From Cercis canadensis (Eukaryota > Streptophyta > Magnoliopsida > Fabales > Fabaceae): 64,000 nt of DNA. Of the stretch, positions 1 to 11,331 are shown one piece after another. The number at the start of each line of letters is the position of its first letter. Within the stretch, counting starts at the first letter, position 1. The position numbers and the translations under genes are program-made. Location of the stretch: assembly GCA_003255065.1 (NCBI GenBank), contig QAOA01007136.1:1-64000 (forward strand). The letters run 5' to 3'. Below the pieces are notes generated by a model. That model was not told the origin of the DNA, made no database searches, and was given only the letters and a program-made list of their open reading frames with translations.

Positions 1-481
1 CAGGTAAGTCAGCAACTTCTCTTAAGGCGTCTCTCCATCTTTTAATCCTGTCTTCTGTATATCTTCGTTCATGCTTCTTAAATGCTTCGCCAAAACTTCC
101 CTTTTGGTACATTACATCAGAGGGATCAACATCATAGAAGACTGGGAAAACTTCTCTGCCCAACACTTTTCTAGATTCGAGAATTTTATGGAGCTCATCC
201 AAACACCAACGGGAAGAAGCATATTGTGGGGAGAGAACAACAATTGCAGAAAGAGATTCTTCAATGGCTTTAAGGAGTTGTTCAAAAATAACTTCTCCTT
301 TCTCAAGTTGTTCATCATCCCTAAAAGTAATGATTCTCTTGGCTTGCAAAGTAGCATATAGGTAGTCTGTAAAATTTTTACGGGTGTCTCCCCTAAAACT
401 CAAGAAAACGTGAAATTTCCATTTTGGTGTTGAGTTGAAAGAAGAATTTGAGGAAGATGGTCCTCCAGCACCAGCAGCCAT
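1..481 (-). CDS. TIR-domain immune receptor (TNL type), first exon, partial
   Basis: The minus strand reads open from an ATG at 481 to the window edge (about 160 codons). The protein starts MAAGAGGPSSS and then shows a plant TIR domain: a beta-A motif FHVFLSFRGDTRKNFTDYL near residue 22, RDDEQLEKGE, LSPQYASSRWCLDELHKIL and YDVDPSDVMYQKGSF, ending in RWRDALREVADLPG at the edge. The glutamate in WCLDEL is the residue known in this family as catalytic for NAD cleavage, and it is present. In TIR-NBS-LRR receptors this exon is followed by NB-ARC and LRR exons, which would lie outside the window, so a TIR-only or TIR-NBS protein cannot be excluded. The ATG is chosen because a Ser-rich leader of about 20 residues before FHVFLSFRG is usual. 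No stop or frameshift is seen. Such proteins act in the cytoplasm or nucleus in effector-triggered immunity. Confidence 0.9.
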   Translation of the reverse strand, partial: MAAGAGGPSSSNSSFNSTPKWKFHVFLSFRGDTRKNFTDYLYATLQAKRIITFRDDEQLEKGEVIFEQLLKAIEESLSAIVVLSPQYASSRWCLDELHKILESRKVLGREVFPVFYDVDPSDVMYQKGSFGEAFKKHERRYTEDRIKRWRDALREVADLP

Positions 482-1396
482 TGAAACTCTGAAAGCTTTT
501 GGCCTTTGTCTTTAGTATATAATACTAAGGTTAGAATCTTCCATCGTAGAGCTACCATGAATTGAACCAGCCATATACCTATAACATAAAAACCATATTG
601 TTTACTGAAGGAATCAGTGTAAAATTAGTAGAAGCTTGATAAAACATGATGCAGGCCAGATTCTAATTCATTGTGTCTCCTCCTCTTTCTATGTATGACA
701 GCACATGAAAAAACTATAGGGTGTGAATCTGCTGCAACAGGTGATATGCCGAAAACAAAACCATGTTATCACCTCAGGCGATCATAACTACCAGCATAAA
801 AAAAATGGTCCATAAAAATTGCATACATGGCCAAATGGCAAATTACCAATTAAGTCCATAAAAATTTAAAAAACCAAAATCTGTAAAATAAAAAGGGATC
901 CTCTTTCATCACTTGGAAGCCATCTTCATCATCTAATCTCACCCCAAATCCCTAATTTCCCAGATCGTCCACTCACTGAAGCAAGTCAAGATTGCAAACA
1001 ATCAAATATAGGTGGACATTGTTCAGCAATCAGAGAGGGTCAAAGGAGCACAGTTAAATCTACAGAATCAGAGCCATTGTTCAACAATCAGATATAAAAG
1101 AATAATAGTCAAAGGAGTTTTACCTTTGTTTTATTTTGCTGCTATATGCTCTGTTTAGTTGGTGCAGAGGAAAAATTAGAGCTCTGTGTGAAGGTGAAGA
1201 TGAAGAAAAGATTTCGTTGAGAAATAGTGAGCGAGGTGTGAAATTTGCGTGTTAGTTAGCGCTTGAGTAAAGGACTCAGAATTTAGAGGGAAAATCGTGA
1301 TGAAATTTTGTGCTTGTGGAAGACTTGAAAAAAACAGGGCTGGTAACTGGTGTCAACTGTCAAGATTGATAGCTCCAAGTAATACTGTTCATGATG

Positions 1397-1399
<3 letters not shown>
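482..1399. other. 5' flank of the TIR gene, no gene seen
   Basis: AT-rich DNA upstream of the minus-strand receptor exon. I see no conserved coding sequence. A segment at about 1240-1318 recurs, diverged but in the same orientation, at about 24979-25086. The receptor promoter may lie here but no core element can be assigned with confidence. Confidence 0.4.
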
Positions 1400-1432
<33 letters not shown>

Positions 1433-1455
1433 NTTTTTTTTTTTTTTTTTTTTTT
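1400..1455. repeat. Poly-T tract containing an N
   Basis: An uninterrupted run of T broken only by a single N at 1433. It could be the poly(A) tail of a retroposon inserted on the minus strand, or a sequencing and assembly weak point; the lone N favours the latter. Confidence 0.8.
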
Positions 1456-1681
1456 GCCTTTTCACAGGTATATAGTAGCTTTACATTGCAGTCTTGCATA
1501 AGAAGAATATAAGAGGGAACGTCTTTGCTAACTTATATCCTTTTAAAGTGTTACTCACTTTTGATTGAGGATTTTTAATAGAATTTAGATGTTGAATTTA
1601 GTGTTATTACGAAGATTTTTTAAAATTAAGTCACACAATTTATGAGAAAACTTATATATTTTTAAAAAGTACAAAAATGAT

Positions 1682-2274
1682 AAAATATGTCAAATAAAAA
1701 ATTTAACTTTTACCAAAAAATTGAGTTTAACATACTTTTTTATATTATATTATGTGTGACTTAATTATTCAAAATCCGTATAAAAATATTAGGTGAGTTA
1801 CACTAAAACTTACACAATTAAATAAGGATAACATTACTCTGTTATAAATGCCAAATGTAACTCAACAAACACCAATAAAAATCCACGTACATCATTAAAG
1901 TCACATTGAGAAACTATCAAAAAAGCAAACTAACTTGGGATGACCCAACATCACTAACCTATAAAGAAAGGATAAAATCTAGAGATAAACATGGTCTTAT
2001 TATCAACCATTACAAAGAATCTAACTTTTGAATAGTGAGAATTGATCAAATAAATAATTTCTTAAAGCTCACAATCTTTGTCATGGAAAACCTTATGGTT
2101 GTGCTCTTTCCATATCCGCCAAAGCACAAAAGCTCATTTTGATGCCTAGAATGATGAAGAAAGGAGGAGAGACTGTTCCACCAATTCCTCCAAGAAAAAG
2201 TATCCAACGAGGTACGTAGATCAAAGCAATTTAGACTAAAACTGCACATTTTGAGCCTTATAGGCATTCAACAA
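1682..2274. repeat. Dispersed duplicate X, copy 1
   Basis: This segment matches 24012-24610 in the same orientation with scattered substitutions and small indels. Shared landmarks include a stretch starting TCAAATAAAAAATTTAAC and one ending GAGCCTTATAGGCATTCAAC. It has no convincing coding potential on either strand. It lies left of the 3.5-kb tandem duplication while its partner lies inside the expanded second copy, so the two copies are not a simple head-to-tail pair. Confidence 0.8.
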
Positions 2275-3680
2275 ATGACAAATTTATAGAAATAATGTGA
2301 TTAATAAAGTAAACATGTGTTCATATTAGTTTTGAAATTATTTATCAAAGTAGGTAATTTTTTTACTTAATACATGCTAATGCATTTTTATTAAAAAATA
2401 TTAAAATATTACAACATTTTAAAAAAAAAAACCAACATATAAAACATATTTTATGTAAAAAAAATGCCAAATTTTTTTTATAAAAAAATGCTAAAATGTA
2501 AAAGATTGTGACATGATTTTTTTAAAAAAGACAATAAAATACATATTTGAGTATGCATTTTCACTTGCCCATATTCTTAGCTCTAGTTACCACGTCTATA
2601 TCTTTTCCATTTCCTCTCTCTCTCTCCCCAAGGCCTCACTCTAACATTAATGGCTCCCAAATGGAGGACCCATGCTCTGAAATCGGCTTCCAAAACCCCA
2701 TTAATTGCCGTCGACATATTTAAAAAAAGAAAGGGAAACAATTAGCAAAACTAAAAAATAAAAAAGAAAAAGCGATACTTGCTTTGTCACTTATCAAAAC
2801 TCAAGAATTACTGGAAATTTTCTCCACATAGTAAAGAGGTTTTTCTATATTTTTCCTTTTTTTTAATTAGGCGGAGAGGAATAGAGTGGCACCACCTAGA
2901 ATTAAAGTGGCCGAAAAATAGTTTAAGACATAATATTATATGAATATATCTTATTATATTAATGTAATAAATATATATTATTTTTATATTTTATTAAATA
3001 TAAAATATAATTTATTTTATTTTTTAAATATATTTAAAAATAATTAATTTATACATATATTATTTATGTAATAATTATTTTTATATAAAATAATATATAA
3101 CATAAATATTAAAAAATATATGTTTACGAAGTGCAATCAATAAGACCAATAAGTACAGAAAATATAATAGAATAAGCAAAAGTTTATATTTTTTTTTTTG
3201 GTAAAAAAGCAAAAGTTTCTTTACTTCGCTGCACAGACAAGATAAGTTGAATTTTTTCATAAAAGTTCTTGGCAATTTCTTTTACCTTTTTCTCAAGATG
3301 AACATGCAACTTGGCACCATCTTCTATAGCGATCTGTCTTCTCCAATCTCCAAAAGCAACCACAGAATCTTTGCTTTTCCTTTGGTTTTCAGATTAAAGG
3401 TGATCAATGATCAGAACACTCAAAGGCGATATACACTTACAAGTTACAACCTAAACTAAGAAACAGAGGCAGAAAGAAGGCAAGTTCAGTGAACTCAACA
3501 GTAACCAAAGCAAACACTAGCACTAGAATGATTGATGTTCTTTTGAATCTTTGGTTTGGTTTGCTTTTTATGCAACTTTTACTGTTTGCCCTTGATTGTT
3601 TTTTCTTTCTATTATTGGTGTCTTTTTTCTGTTTTATCTTAGGGCTTTGTGATCTTATCTAACCTAAATAGATAAGGTAA
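2275..3680. other. AT-rich intergenic DNA, no gene seen
   Basis: Very AT-rich sequence with short A and T runs and a CT-rich patch near 2612-2630. Short open frames on both strands (for example 3081-3275 minus and 3247-3459 plus) encode nothing I recognise. No RNA gene or transposon end could be supported. Confidence 0.5.
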
Positions 3681-3995
3681 AAAGAAATAAATATTTATTG
3701 AAAATTTAGAATAAAACAAATTTTTTATTTTGATTTTATCATAAAAATTTTAAAAAATTAAGTTATTGAATATATTTTAAAAAATTAATTTTTTTTATAA
3801 AATACATAAAAAAACAATACAAAAAAAAAACATACTAAAAAATATAAAATATTTTGTTTTGATCTTATCAAATTTAAATTCAGATAATAATTTAAAAATA
3901 TTACTCATATTAAATGACTTAATTTTTTAAATTCTTCATAATAATATTAAAATCAAAAGTTAACTCTACTCTAAATTCTCAATAAATTTTGTTTG
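3680..3995. mobile_element. Candidate MITE (inverted-repeat element)
   Basis: The left part (ATTTATTGAAAATTTAGA, then ATTTTGATTTTA and TTTAAAAAATTAAGTTATT) is matched by the reverse complement of the right part (TTTATTGAGAATTTAGAG, TTTTGATTTTAA, TTTAAAAAATTAAGTCATT), giving an imperfect hairpin of about 300 bp. The inner sequence resembles the arms of the larger hairpin at 31255-31995, suggesting one family. Target duplications were not identified, so the ends are approximate. Confidence 0.45.
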
Positions 3996-4011
3996 TGCTT
4001 TTACAATCTAC

Positions 4012-4077
4012 ACTACTGATATTGATGAAGTAGGGTAGAGTTACACTACTGACATTGATGAAGTAGGGTAGAGTCTA
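4012..4077. repeat. 33-bp tandem duplication
   Basis: The phrase CACTACTGATATTGATGAAG plus TAGGGTAGAGT occurs twice in a row, differing by one base (GATATTG versus GACATTG). It is a simple local duplication with no coding context. Confidence 0.7.
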
Positions 4078-4423
4078 CCCATTTCTTATCTATACTACTT
4101 AACAGTCTTTACTTCGTTGACAACCCATGTGAGGCTCCATAGTGATAGAGAAAGAGACTTGCTTCGCTTTGCAATAATTGTATGTCCTTTTGCATTTACT
4201 ATCAAATAGGCATTTACATTTGAATTTAGGTAGAATTACATAAAAACAAAAAAAAATTCTTTTAAAAACAAAAAAATGTCATTGGGTCATTATGTTATTA
4301 ATTTTTGTTTTTAAAATAAATTCTTTTATCTTTCTTTAGTAATTCTCCCATAACTTACACACATACATGAGTAATTAAATTTAATTAGACATATTTCAAT
4401 TTTAATTACATTTATTTATTGGC

Positions 4424-7400
4424 AAAAAAAATTAAATCTACTTATTTATTTTTTGTACGAATCAATTTTTACACAATATTTTACACAATGATTAGATAGA
4501 TTTTTTTTAGCATTTATATTACAGCTTATATTCAGTCCATAGAGCTTTACTTTCTTACCGTTCGTTCAATGGTTTATAGTATATGTTCTCTCATATATAT
4601 TCCATTTATTTGTTCATGATGAGATTTGAATTTGAGAACTCTATTGTAGCAGATTCTGTCATTAGCCATTGGGGGTGTTCTCCCATCAACATATATAACT
4701 ATTAAAAAATATAAATAAAACTGCAACTAAATTTTGGTTTTGGTTCAATAAATTCTTCATGCTAATGCTATGCTAAAAATTATATTTCGGTTTTTAAAAA
4801 ATATATGTAGTCTAGATTTGGTTGATGAATGTTGAATTCAGATAGATCTCATGTAACTTTGGCTTCTTCCCATTGATTTTTTTCTTTTTTTTTTTTGTGT
4901 GTAAAATATCTTTTTTATCATTGAATTATTTTTCAAATGTTATTTTAATCTTTAATTTATTTTTAGTGTCACTTTAATATTTAAATAATCATATTAATTA
5001 TCCGCCAAATCAGTAATCTGTAACACAAAAAATAATTACTTAAAAGACATATTTGACAAACAGAATGATTATTTAAGGATTAAAATGATACAAAAATAAA
5101 TCAAGAACTAAAATTATATTTAAAAAATAATTTAAGAATGAAAAAAATATTTCATTCTTTTTTTTTTTCCAAGTCTGCACGACTTCACGTATGTTGCGGA
5201 CAAGTCTAAAGTTTTAGTCATGAGTAGTTTTCTGTAAGTCAGTGAGTTCATAATGCCATTAAATGAAAAACAAAAATAATACAAGACCATGAATGTGGTG
5301 AGGTTGAATTGACTTCTTTGAATCTGTGTCTTGTCAATTTTTTAGTTTATATAATTGATTGCATGCTTCCAGTCAAATTTTTGATTCCATTTTTACAGTA
5401 CTAGCAGATTTTATTTTATTTTTTGCCATGACAGTACTAGCAGATTAATTTCATACTTGTAATTCCTAATTTTTGCTTCGGTTCAATGTGCAGATGTTTA
5501 TACCCTTTTTATGAATTCTAGCACAAGAAGAGCACGTTCTCTAGGGGAAACGAATGATTACACGAGTATTACTATATGCAACTATTTAATTAATGTTTTT
5601 CTTTGAATTATAAAATAGTGCAATGCGCTAGAAAAATGAAAGAAAAGTACAGAAATAAAACCTGTGATATCAAACATTCTACTTTCTATATAACTAGAGG
5701 AGATGCCACTACACCTGTAAACTCAAACATAACCTGCCAACCCATTTTGTCACCCCTGCATACAGCAGAGAAGTGAGCCACCCTATACAAAAGATTTTCA
5801 CTACCATTGAGGAAACATATGCAAATGCTTTAGAATTTAGGCCTGGCATTGAGATGCTAGCTGATTTGTGCCCTGTGAATAAAACGGTGATCAGCCAAAG
5901 AAGGAAAGAAAGAGTAAAACCGTGGTCTTGAATAGTTTACCTCATTAGGGAAACTCATACCTTAGATGCTGATTAGGGTGTTCATCTTAGGCAACATCTA
6001 ACAAAGGAGAATGTCCCCTCATAAAACATTAAAAAAATAAAAATAAAAAGCTTCTCTCCTTCACCAAAAAAATCTCTGCATCTTTCAAGTACTTCACTTG
6101 TAAATCTAAACAAACTATAGACACTTTACACTTCCAAGAAAGGGTAGGAAACAGCAGATGAGCCGAGGATTTGAGACAAATTTTGCAAGGAAATGTGTTT
6201 TTGACACTGGTAACCAGGGTTGTGGTTTCAGATTATATAATCACTAGAGTGGCGTGCTACAAATCGCCATAGCTTCACACGGGGTTGGCTGTTTTCTTTT
6301 CTTCCATGGTGAACTTGCATTTCTCATCTAATAGAAGAGTATGTGATGAATTCTCTTGAAGTAAATTTAAATGGTTGATGAGGAATAGGGTTCCTGCAAT
6401 GGGAGTTTACAGAGAAAATATTAATCAAATGCTTCTCCATCCAAACACACTCTAAAACTCAAGAAGCCATAGTCTTTGTAGCTTTCCAAGAAACAGATGC
6501 AGCACATTATTCATAACATGCTTGGCAACACTTTCCATTCCATTTCACTAGTTAAGAGCCAAAGACTTGAGATATTAAACTTCCTTCAAAAAATTCAACT
6601 GGTTGTTTCATCAAATCATCGTCGCCTATGTATTGGGAAATTATTCATCTCACGAGAATACACATATCTTATTAAAACACAAAAGCGATGAAAAATTTTC
6701 ATTGAGGTCATGATGAATCCAAGGCTTAAGGCTTAAGCAATCAAGAAGAAATTAGCTAGCTATTAGGAAAAAGATGAAAAAGAAAACTTCTTCGGCCTAT
6801 AACACAAAAGTTGTCCATTGCTCAAAAGTATAAAAAGGGTCTGAATATTGGAGTTATATTTCAAGAATTGCGATCCCACACTGCACATCTTCAACTTGCA
6901 TTGAATGAACGAGTGGCCATGATAACTTCATTGTGCTTTCATTTCTAAATTTCTGGGAGTTACCATGAGACCCCTCTACAATCCTCTGTCACAAGCTTTC
7001 CAAATATGCAAAATAGTTTAGGCATGGAATGCTCATGGAAGAAAAAGTAGAAAGTTTGAAGCAGAATTCAGAACATTTATATAGCAGTGAAGCCCAATGC
7101 AAGCCAATACATTACAAGCACAGTAACCATATTCTTAAGCCAACAACTCAAAGAGTATACAATTTGTAGTTTCAATTGTTATAATCTAAAAGACTTTGAA
7201 GGTGTTTTGCATGCACAATAACAGTAGGAAGCAGAGAGGAGAAACTATTCTACGTACATTGATTAAAGAAAACAGCCTATAAATAGGCTAATACATAACT
7301 GCTAATATAAAACTAATAGCTATCATGGAAATAGGCACTAGGCCCACGTTAGGGTAATATAAAACTGCTAGCAATATAAAAGTGGGCACTATCCCACGTT

Positions 7401-7912
7401 TAAAAAACTAACTCCTATGACTAGGTAAATAAGCTAACTAAAAGCTAGGACAATGACAACCCACGTGCAGATTATTAAATTTTCTCAACATCAATGCCAT
7501 AATATGATTGAAAATTTTTAATTTAATAATTTTATTTTCTTAAATATAAATTTTAGAAATATTTAGAGTTATATAAATTCTATATATTATTAATTTATCA
7601 GAATTTGAACCTGTAATATTAAAGTTGTTCTACAATAATACTTTCATAAACTTTGAACGTCTATATATACTCTCTGCTAACTTAATATTTCTTAAAAATT
7701 TCTACATACATATATTACTAGAATATTTATATTCACATACATGCATGTCATTACTTTTTTTTTTATTTTAAAAATAAAATTAATTAATATAAAATGGAAA
7801 CTTATCATTATTCTCATATTTTAAAGGAAAAAATGCTTAAAAATAAGATGCAGTGTATGAAGTGGGCCTATGCTTTCAAATTAAAATGATATTCATTTTT
7901 TTTCTAGTATAG
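4424..7912. repeat. Tandem segmental duplication, copy 1
   Basis: This 3.5-kb unit is followed directly by a second copy beginning near 7919. Matching blocks are 4424-6224 with 7919-9904, 6220-7035 with 23133-23955, and 7545-7912 with 26042-28097. Identity looks high by eye, with small indels. Copy 1 keeps uninterrupted sequence where copy 2 holds a SINE (empty site 5696-5711), an Athila element (6220-6224) and a fold-back element (about 7703-7717). Copy 1 has one private insertion, a solo LTR. No gene is recognised inside; short frames such as 6497-6691 have a shifted counterpart in copy 2 and are not convincing. Confidence 0.85.
7177..7490 (-). mobile_element. Solo LTR of an LTR retrotransposon
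   Basis: Read on the minus strand this 314-bp block starts TGTTGAGAAAATTTAATAAT and ends in TTATAACA, the TG...CA form of an LTR. It is flanked by a perfect 5-bp target duplication TCAAT (7172-7176 and 7491-7495). A TATA-like CCTATTTATAGGC lies in the middle (about 7275-7287), as in Ty1/copia LTR promoters. There is no internal region, so it is a solo LTR, usually left by LTR-LTR recombination. The matching part of copy 2 is rearranged and gives no clean empty site. Confidence 0.8.
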
Positions 7913-9174
7913 TAAAATAAAAAAATTAAATCTACTTATTTTTTTTTTGTACGAATCAATTTTTACACAATATTTTACACAATGATTAGATAGATTTTTT
8001 TAGCATTTATATTACAGCTTATATTCAGTCCATAGAGCTTTACTTTCTTACCTTTCGTTCAATGGTATATAGTATATGTTCTCTCATATATATTCCATTT
8101 ATTTGTTCAGGATGAGATTTGAATTTGAGAACTCTATTGTAGCAGATTCTGTCATTAGCCATTGGGGGTGTTCTCCCATCAACATATATAACTATTAAAA
8201 AATATAAATAAAACTGCAACTAAATTTTGGTTTTGGTTCAATAAATTCTTCATGCTAATGCTATGCTAAAAATTATATTTCGGTTTTTAAAAAATACATG
8301 TACTCTAGATTTGGTTGATGAATGTTGAATTCAGATAGATCTCATGTAACTTCGGCTCTTTCCATTGATTTTTTTCGTTTTTGTGTGTGTAAAATATTTT
8401 TTTTATCATTGAATTATTTTTTAAATATTATTTTAATTTATTTTTGATATCACTTTAATCTTAAAATAATCACATTAATTATCCGTCAAATTAGTCATCT
8501 GTAACACAAAAAATAATTACTTAAAAGACATATTTGATAAACAGAATGATTATTTAAAGATTAAAATGATACAAAAATAAATCAAGGACTAAAATTATAT
8601 TTAAAAAATAATTTAAGAATGAAAAAAATATTTAATTCTTTTTTTTTTTTCCAAGTCTGCACGACTTCACGTATGTTGCGGACAAGTATAAAGTTTTAGT
8701 CATGAGCAGTTTTCTGTAAGTCAGTGAGTTCATAATGCCATTAAATGAAAAACAAAAATAATACAAGACCATGAATGTGGTGAGGTTGAATTGACTTCTT
8801 TGAATCTGTGTCTTGTCAATTTTTTAGTTTATATAATTGATTGCATGCTTCCAGTCAAATTTTTGATTCCATTTTTACAGTACTAGCAGATTTTTTTTTT
8901 TTTTTTGCCATGACAGTACTAGCAGATTAATTTCATACTTGTAATTCCCAATTTTTTCTTCGGTTCAATGTGCAAATGTTTATACCCTTTTTATGAATTC
9001 TAGCACAAGAAGAGCACGTTCTCTAGGGGAAACGAATGATTGCACAAGTATTGCTATATGCATCTATTTAATTAATGTTTTTCTTTGGATTATAAAAGAG
9101 TGTAATGAGTTAGAAACATAGAAGAAGAGTATATAGCAGAAATAGAACCTATGATTATTCTAATTTCTATAACT

Positions 9175-9389
9175 AGAGGAGATGTCACTAACTAATGAAG
9201 GTTAGCCTAAGTGAAAAGGACTCTAGTCGCTTAAACAAGTGGTATCGAGTTCGAGCCCTTGTAAATACAACAAACTTTCTTGGGAGAGGTCCCCACTTTA
9301 ACACCCGACCATACTTTGGAGGATTAATCCTAGGCGAAGTCTAGGAATACTTTTAGGAAAAAAAAAGAAAAAAAGAGGAGATGCCACTA
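9175..9389 (+). mobile_element. tRNA-derived SINE with target duplications
   Basis: The body at 9191-9373 (183 bp) is flanked by a 16-bp direct repeat AGAGGAGATGTCACTA (9175-9190) and AGAGGAGATGCCACTA (9374-9389). It carries a box-A-like TTAGCCTAAGTG near 9212 and a box-B-like GAGTTCGAGCCC near 9247, in the order and spacing of an RNA polymerase III tRNA promoter, and ends in an A-rich tail. The tandem copy lacks it: at 5696-5711 only one target sequence is present. These features together define a retroposed SINE on the plus strand. I do not assign a named family. Confidence 0.88.
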
Positions 9390-9904
9390 CACCTGTAAAC
9401 TCAAACATAACCTGCCAACCCATTTTGCCACCCCTGCATACGGCAGACAAGTGAGCCACCCAATACAAAAGATTTTCACTACCATTGAGGAAACATATGC
9501 AAATGCTTTAGAATTTAGGCCTGGCATTGAGATGCTAGCTGATTTGTGCCCTGTGAGTAAGACGGTGATCAACCAAAGAAGGAAAGAAAGAGTAAAACCG
9601 TGGTCTTGAATAGTTTACCTCATTAGGGAAACTTATACCTTAGATGCTGATTAGGGTGTTCATCTTAGGCAACATCTAACAAAGGAGAATGTCCCCTCAT
9701 AAAACATTAAAAATAAAAAATAAAAAGCTTCTCTCCTACACCAAAAAAACTCTGCATCTTTCAAGTACTTCATTTGTAAATCTAAACAAATTATAGACAC
9801 TTTACACTTCCAAGAAGTAAAGGGTAGGAAACAGCAAATGAGCTGAGGATTTGAGACAAATTTTGCAAGGAAATGTGTTTTTGACACTGGTAACCAGGGT
9901 TGTG

Positions 9905-11199
9905 TATTGAGTGAGTTTTATACTCACTCTTTAGATGTCTTTTTGTAAAGTATTTGGTTGGTTTTTGAGGAATGATGACCACTTATTGTAAGTTTTATGT
10001 TAAATTGCAGAACTCATTCACTAAAGTGAGGGAATGAAGTAAAGGGAGGATTTGGACAGAAAACCAGCACTGCAGCCCTTGAAATCCAGCGCCGCAGCCC
10101 TTAGAGCATCAGAATGCATGAACTGGACAGCAAGCCAGCGCCCGTGATTCAGCGCCGCAGCGCCAGTCTTCCAGCAAGCTAGCGCCAGTTCCCAACGCCT
10201 ACAACAACAATTCAGGCAGTGTTTCCAGCGCCGCAACGCTTGTGCACGGACTACTAATACACGTCACTCTATTTCTCTAGTTTTAGGGCTTTTCTTTAGT
10301 AGTATAAATAGGATATCTAGGGAATTAGAAAGGAGTTCGTTCTTAGACACTTTTGGAGGCAGAAATGAGGCAAAGCAAGGATTGAAAGGAGGAGATGCGA
10401 AGCTGATTCAAACTTCAAACCAGAGTTTTTCCTCTTTTAACTTTAAATTATATCTAAACTTTATTCTTTCTTGTTCTTTTCTTCTATTATAAACTAATTT
10501 TCTTATCTAGGGGTACGATGTAGCCTAATTAGGACCAGCTGTAGTTTCATATGAAATTAATTTCATTATTTATCTCTTCAATTTGAGCGTTTATCTCTTC
10601 TTTTAATGCTTCGATTGTCTGGCCAATAATTAGATGAATTGTTAATCACAATGAGACCGGAAGGAGCGTTGTGTGTCAAGTTCCTTGGGGTAAATGCCAT
10701 GAGTTACATGGAGGATAAAAATATACCTCCATGACTTATGTAATCAGTTAAAAAGATCCACAAAACTAAATGAATTCGTAATTATTGTAACTCGTATAGG
10801 GATATACAGGGTTAGTAATTAATGGATATTTACACTAGACATTGGGAGAGACTAATGAATGAATTAGGGAATCTTGATTAACAAATAGGAAGATAAATTA
10901 GAGTTAATGAAATATGGAATGAAAGCTGGGAGTAATTATGGTGAAATCGGAATCCTAAGTGTTTCTCTCTTGCTAAATCTATCATTTTTTCTGGTTTGAT
11001 TTGCTATTTTTCTGGTTTACATTATTTTTATTCTATTTTCAGTTGTTTTATTGAAATATCTCCTTATCGATTGATTAGATAAAGTTAAGGTTAACCTTCT
11101 TTCGGTAGTTGGTACATTAATCCTCGTGAGAACGATAAATTTATCTTATTTTATTACTTGCAAACGACAACATACACTTGCGTTGGAATTTTTACAACA
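9905..11199 (+). repeat. 5' LTR of the Athila-like element
   Basis: A 1295-bp direct repeat of 21791-23132. It ends TTTTTACAACA. It should begin TGTTGAGTGAG as the 3' LTR does, but reads TATTGAGTGAG, a G-to-A change in the terminal TG. A TATA box (TATAAATA, 10303-10310) marks the probable promoter. Upstream of it lies a GC-rich patch of CAGCGCCGCAGC-like units (about 10070-10240) that has fewer units than in the other LTR. Confidence 0.93.
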
Positions 11200-11205
11200 A
11201 GTTTT

Positions 11206-11222
11206 TGGCGCCGTTGTCGGGG
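11206..11222 (+). promoter_or_regulatory. Primer binding site, tRNA-Asp type
   Basis: TGGCGCCGTTGTCGGGG lies 6 bp inside the 5' LTR. It is complementary to the 3' end of plant tRNA-Asp including the CCA end, with one C-to-T difference that still allows a G-U pair. This primer is characteristic of Athila and related gypsy elements. Confidence 0.9.
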
Positions 11223-11331
11223 GCTAATTTGTTATCAATATCGATACTCAGTAATCTTACTTTTAGTCTAGTTATTTACTGCTCACAAATTTACTTAAGT
11301 GTTTATCTTCTGACACTTGTAGGAGTTTTCT

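Noticed and set aside
6497-6691. Conserved small protein shared by both copies of the duplication
   Set aside because: The copy at 23412-23630 shifts frame after about 35 residues, and DNA identity outside the frame is equally high, so there is no coding constraint.
7177-7490. Solo LTR belonging to the copia element at 41.3-43.3 kb
   Set aside because: Only the generic TGTTG start is shared; the rest of the two LTRs differs.
9191-9373. Functional tRNA gene
   Set aside because: Box A and box B are present but no cloverleaf or acceptor stem forms, and it has an A tail and target duplications; it is a SINE.
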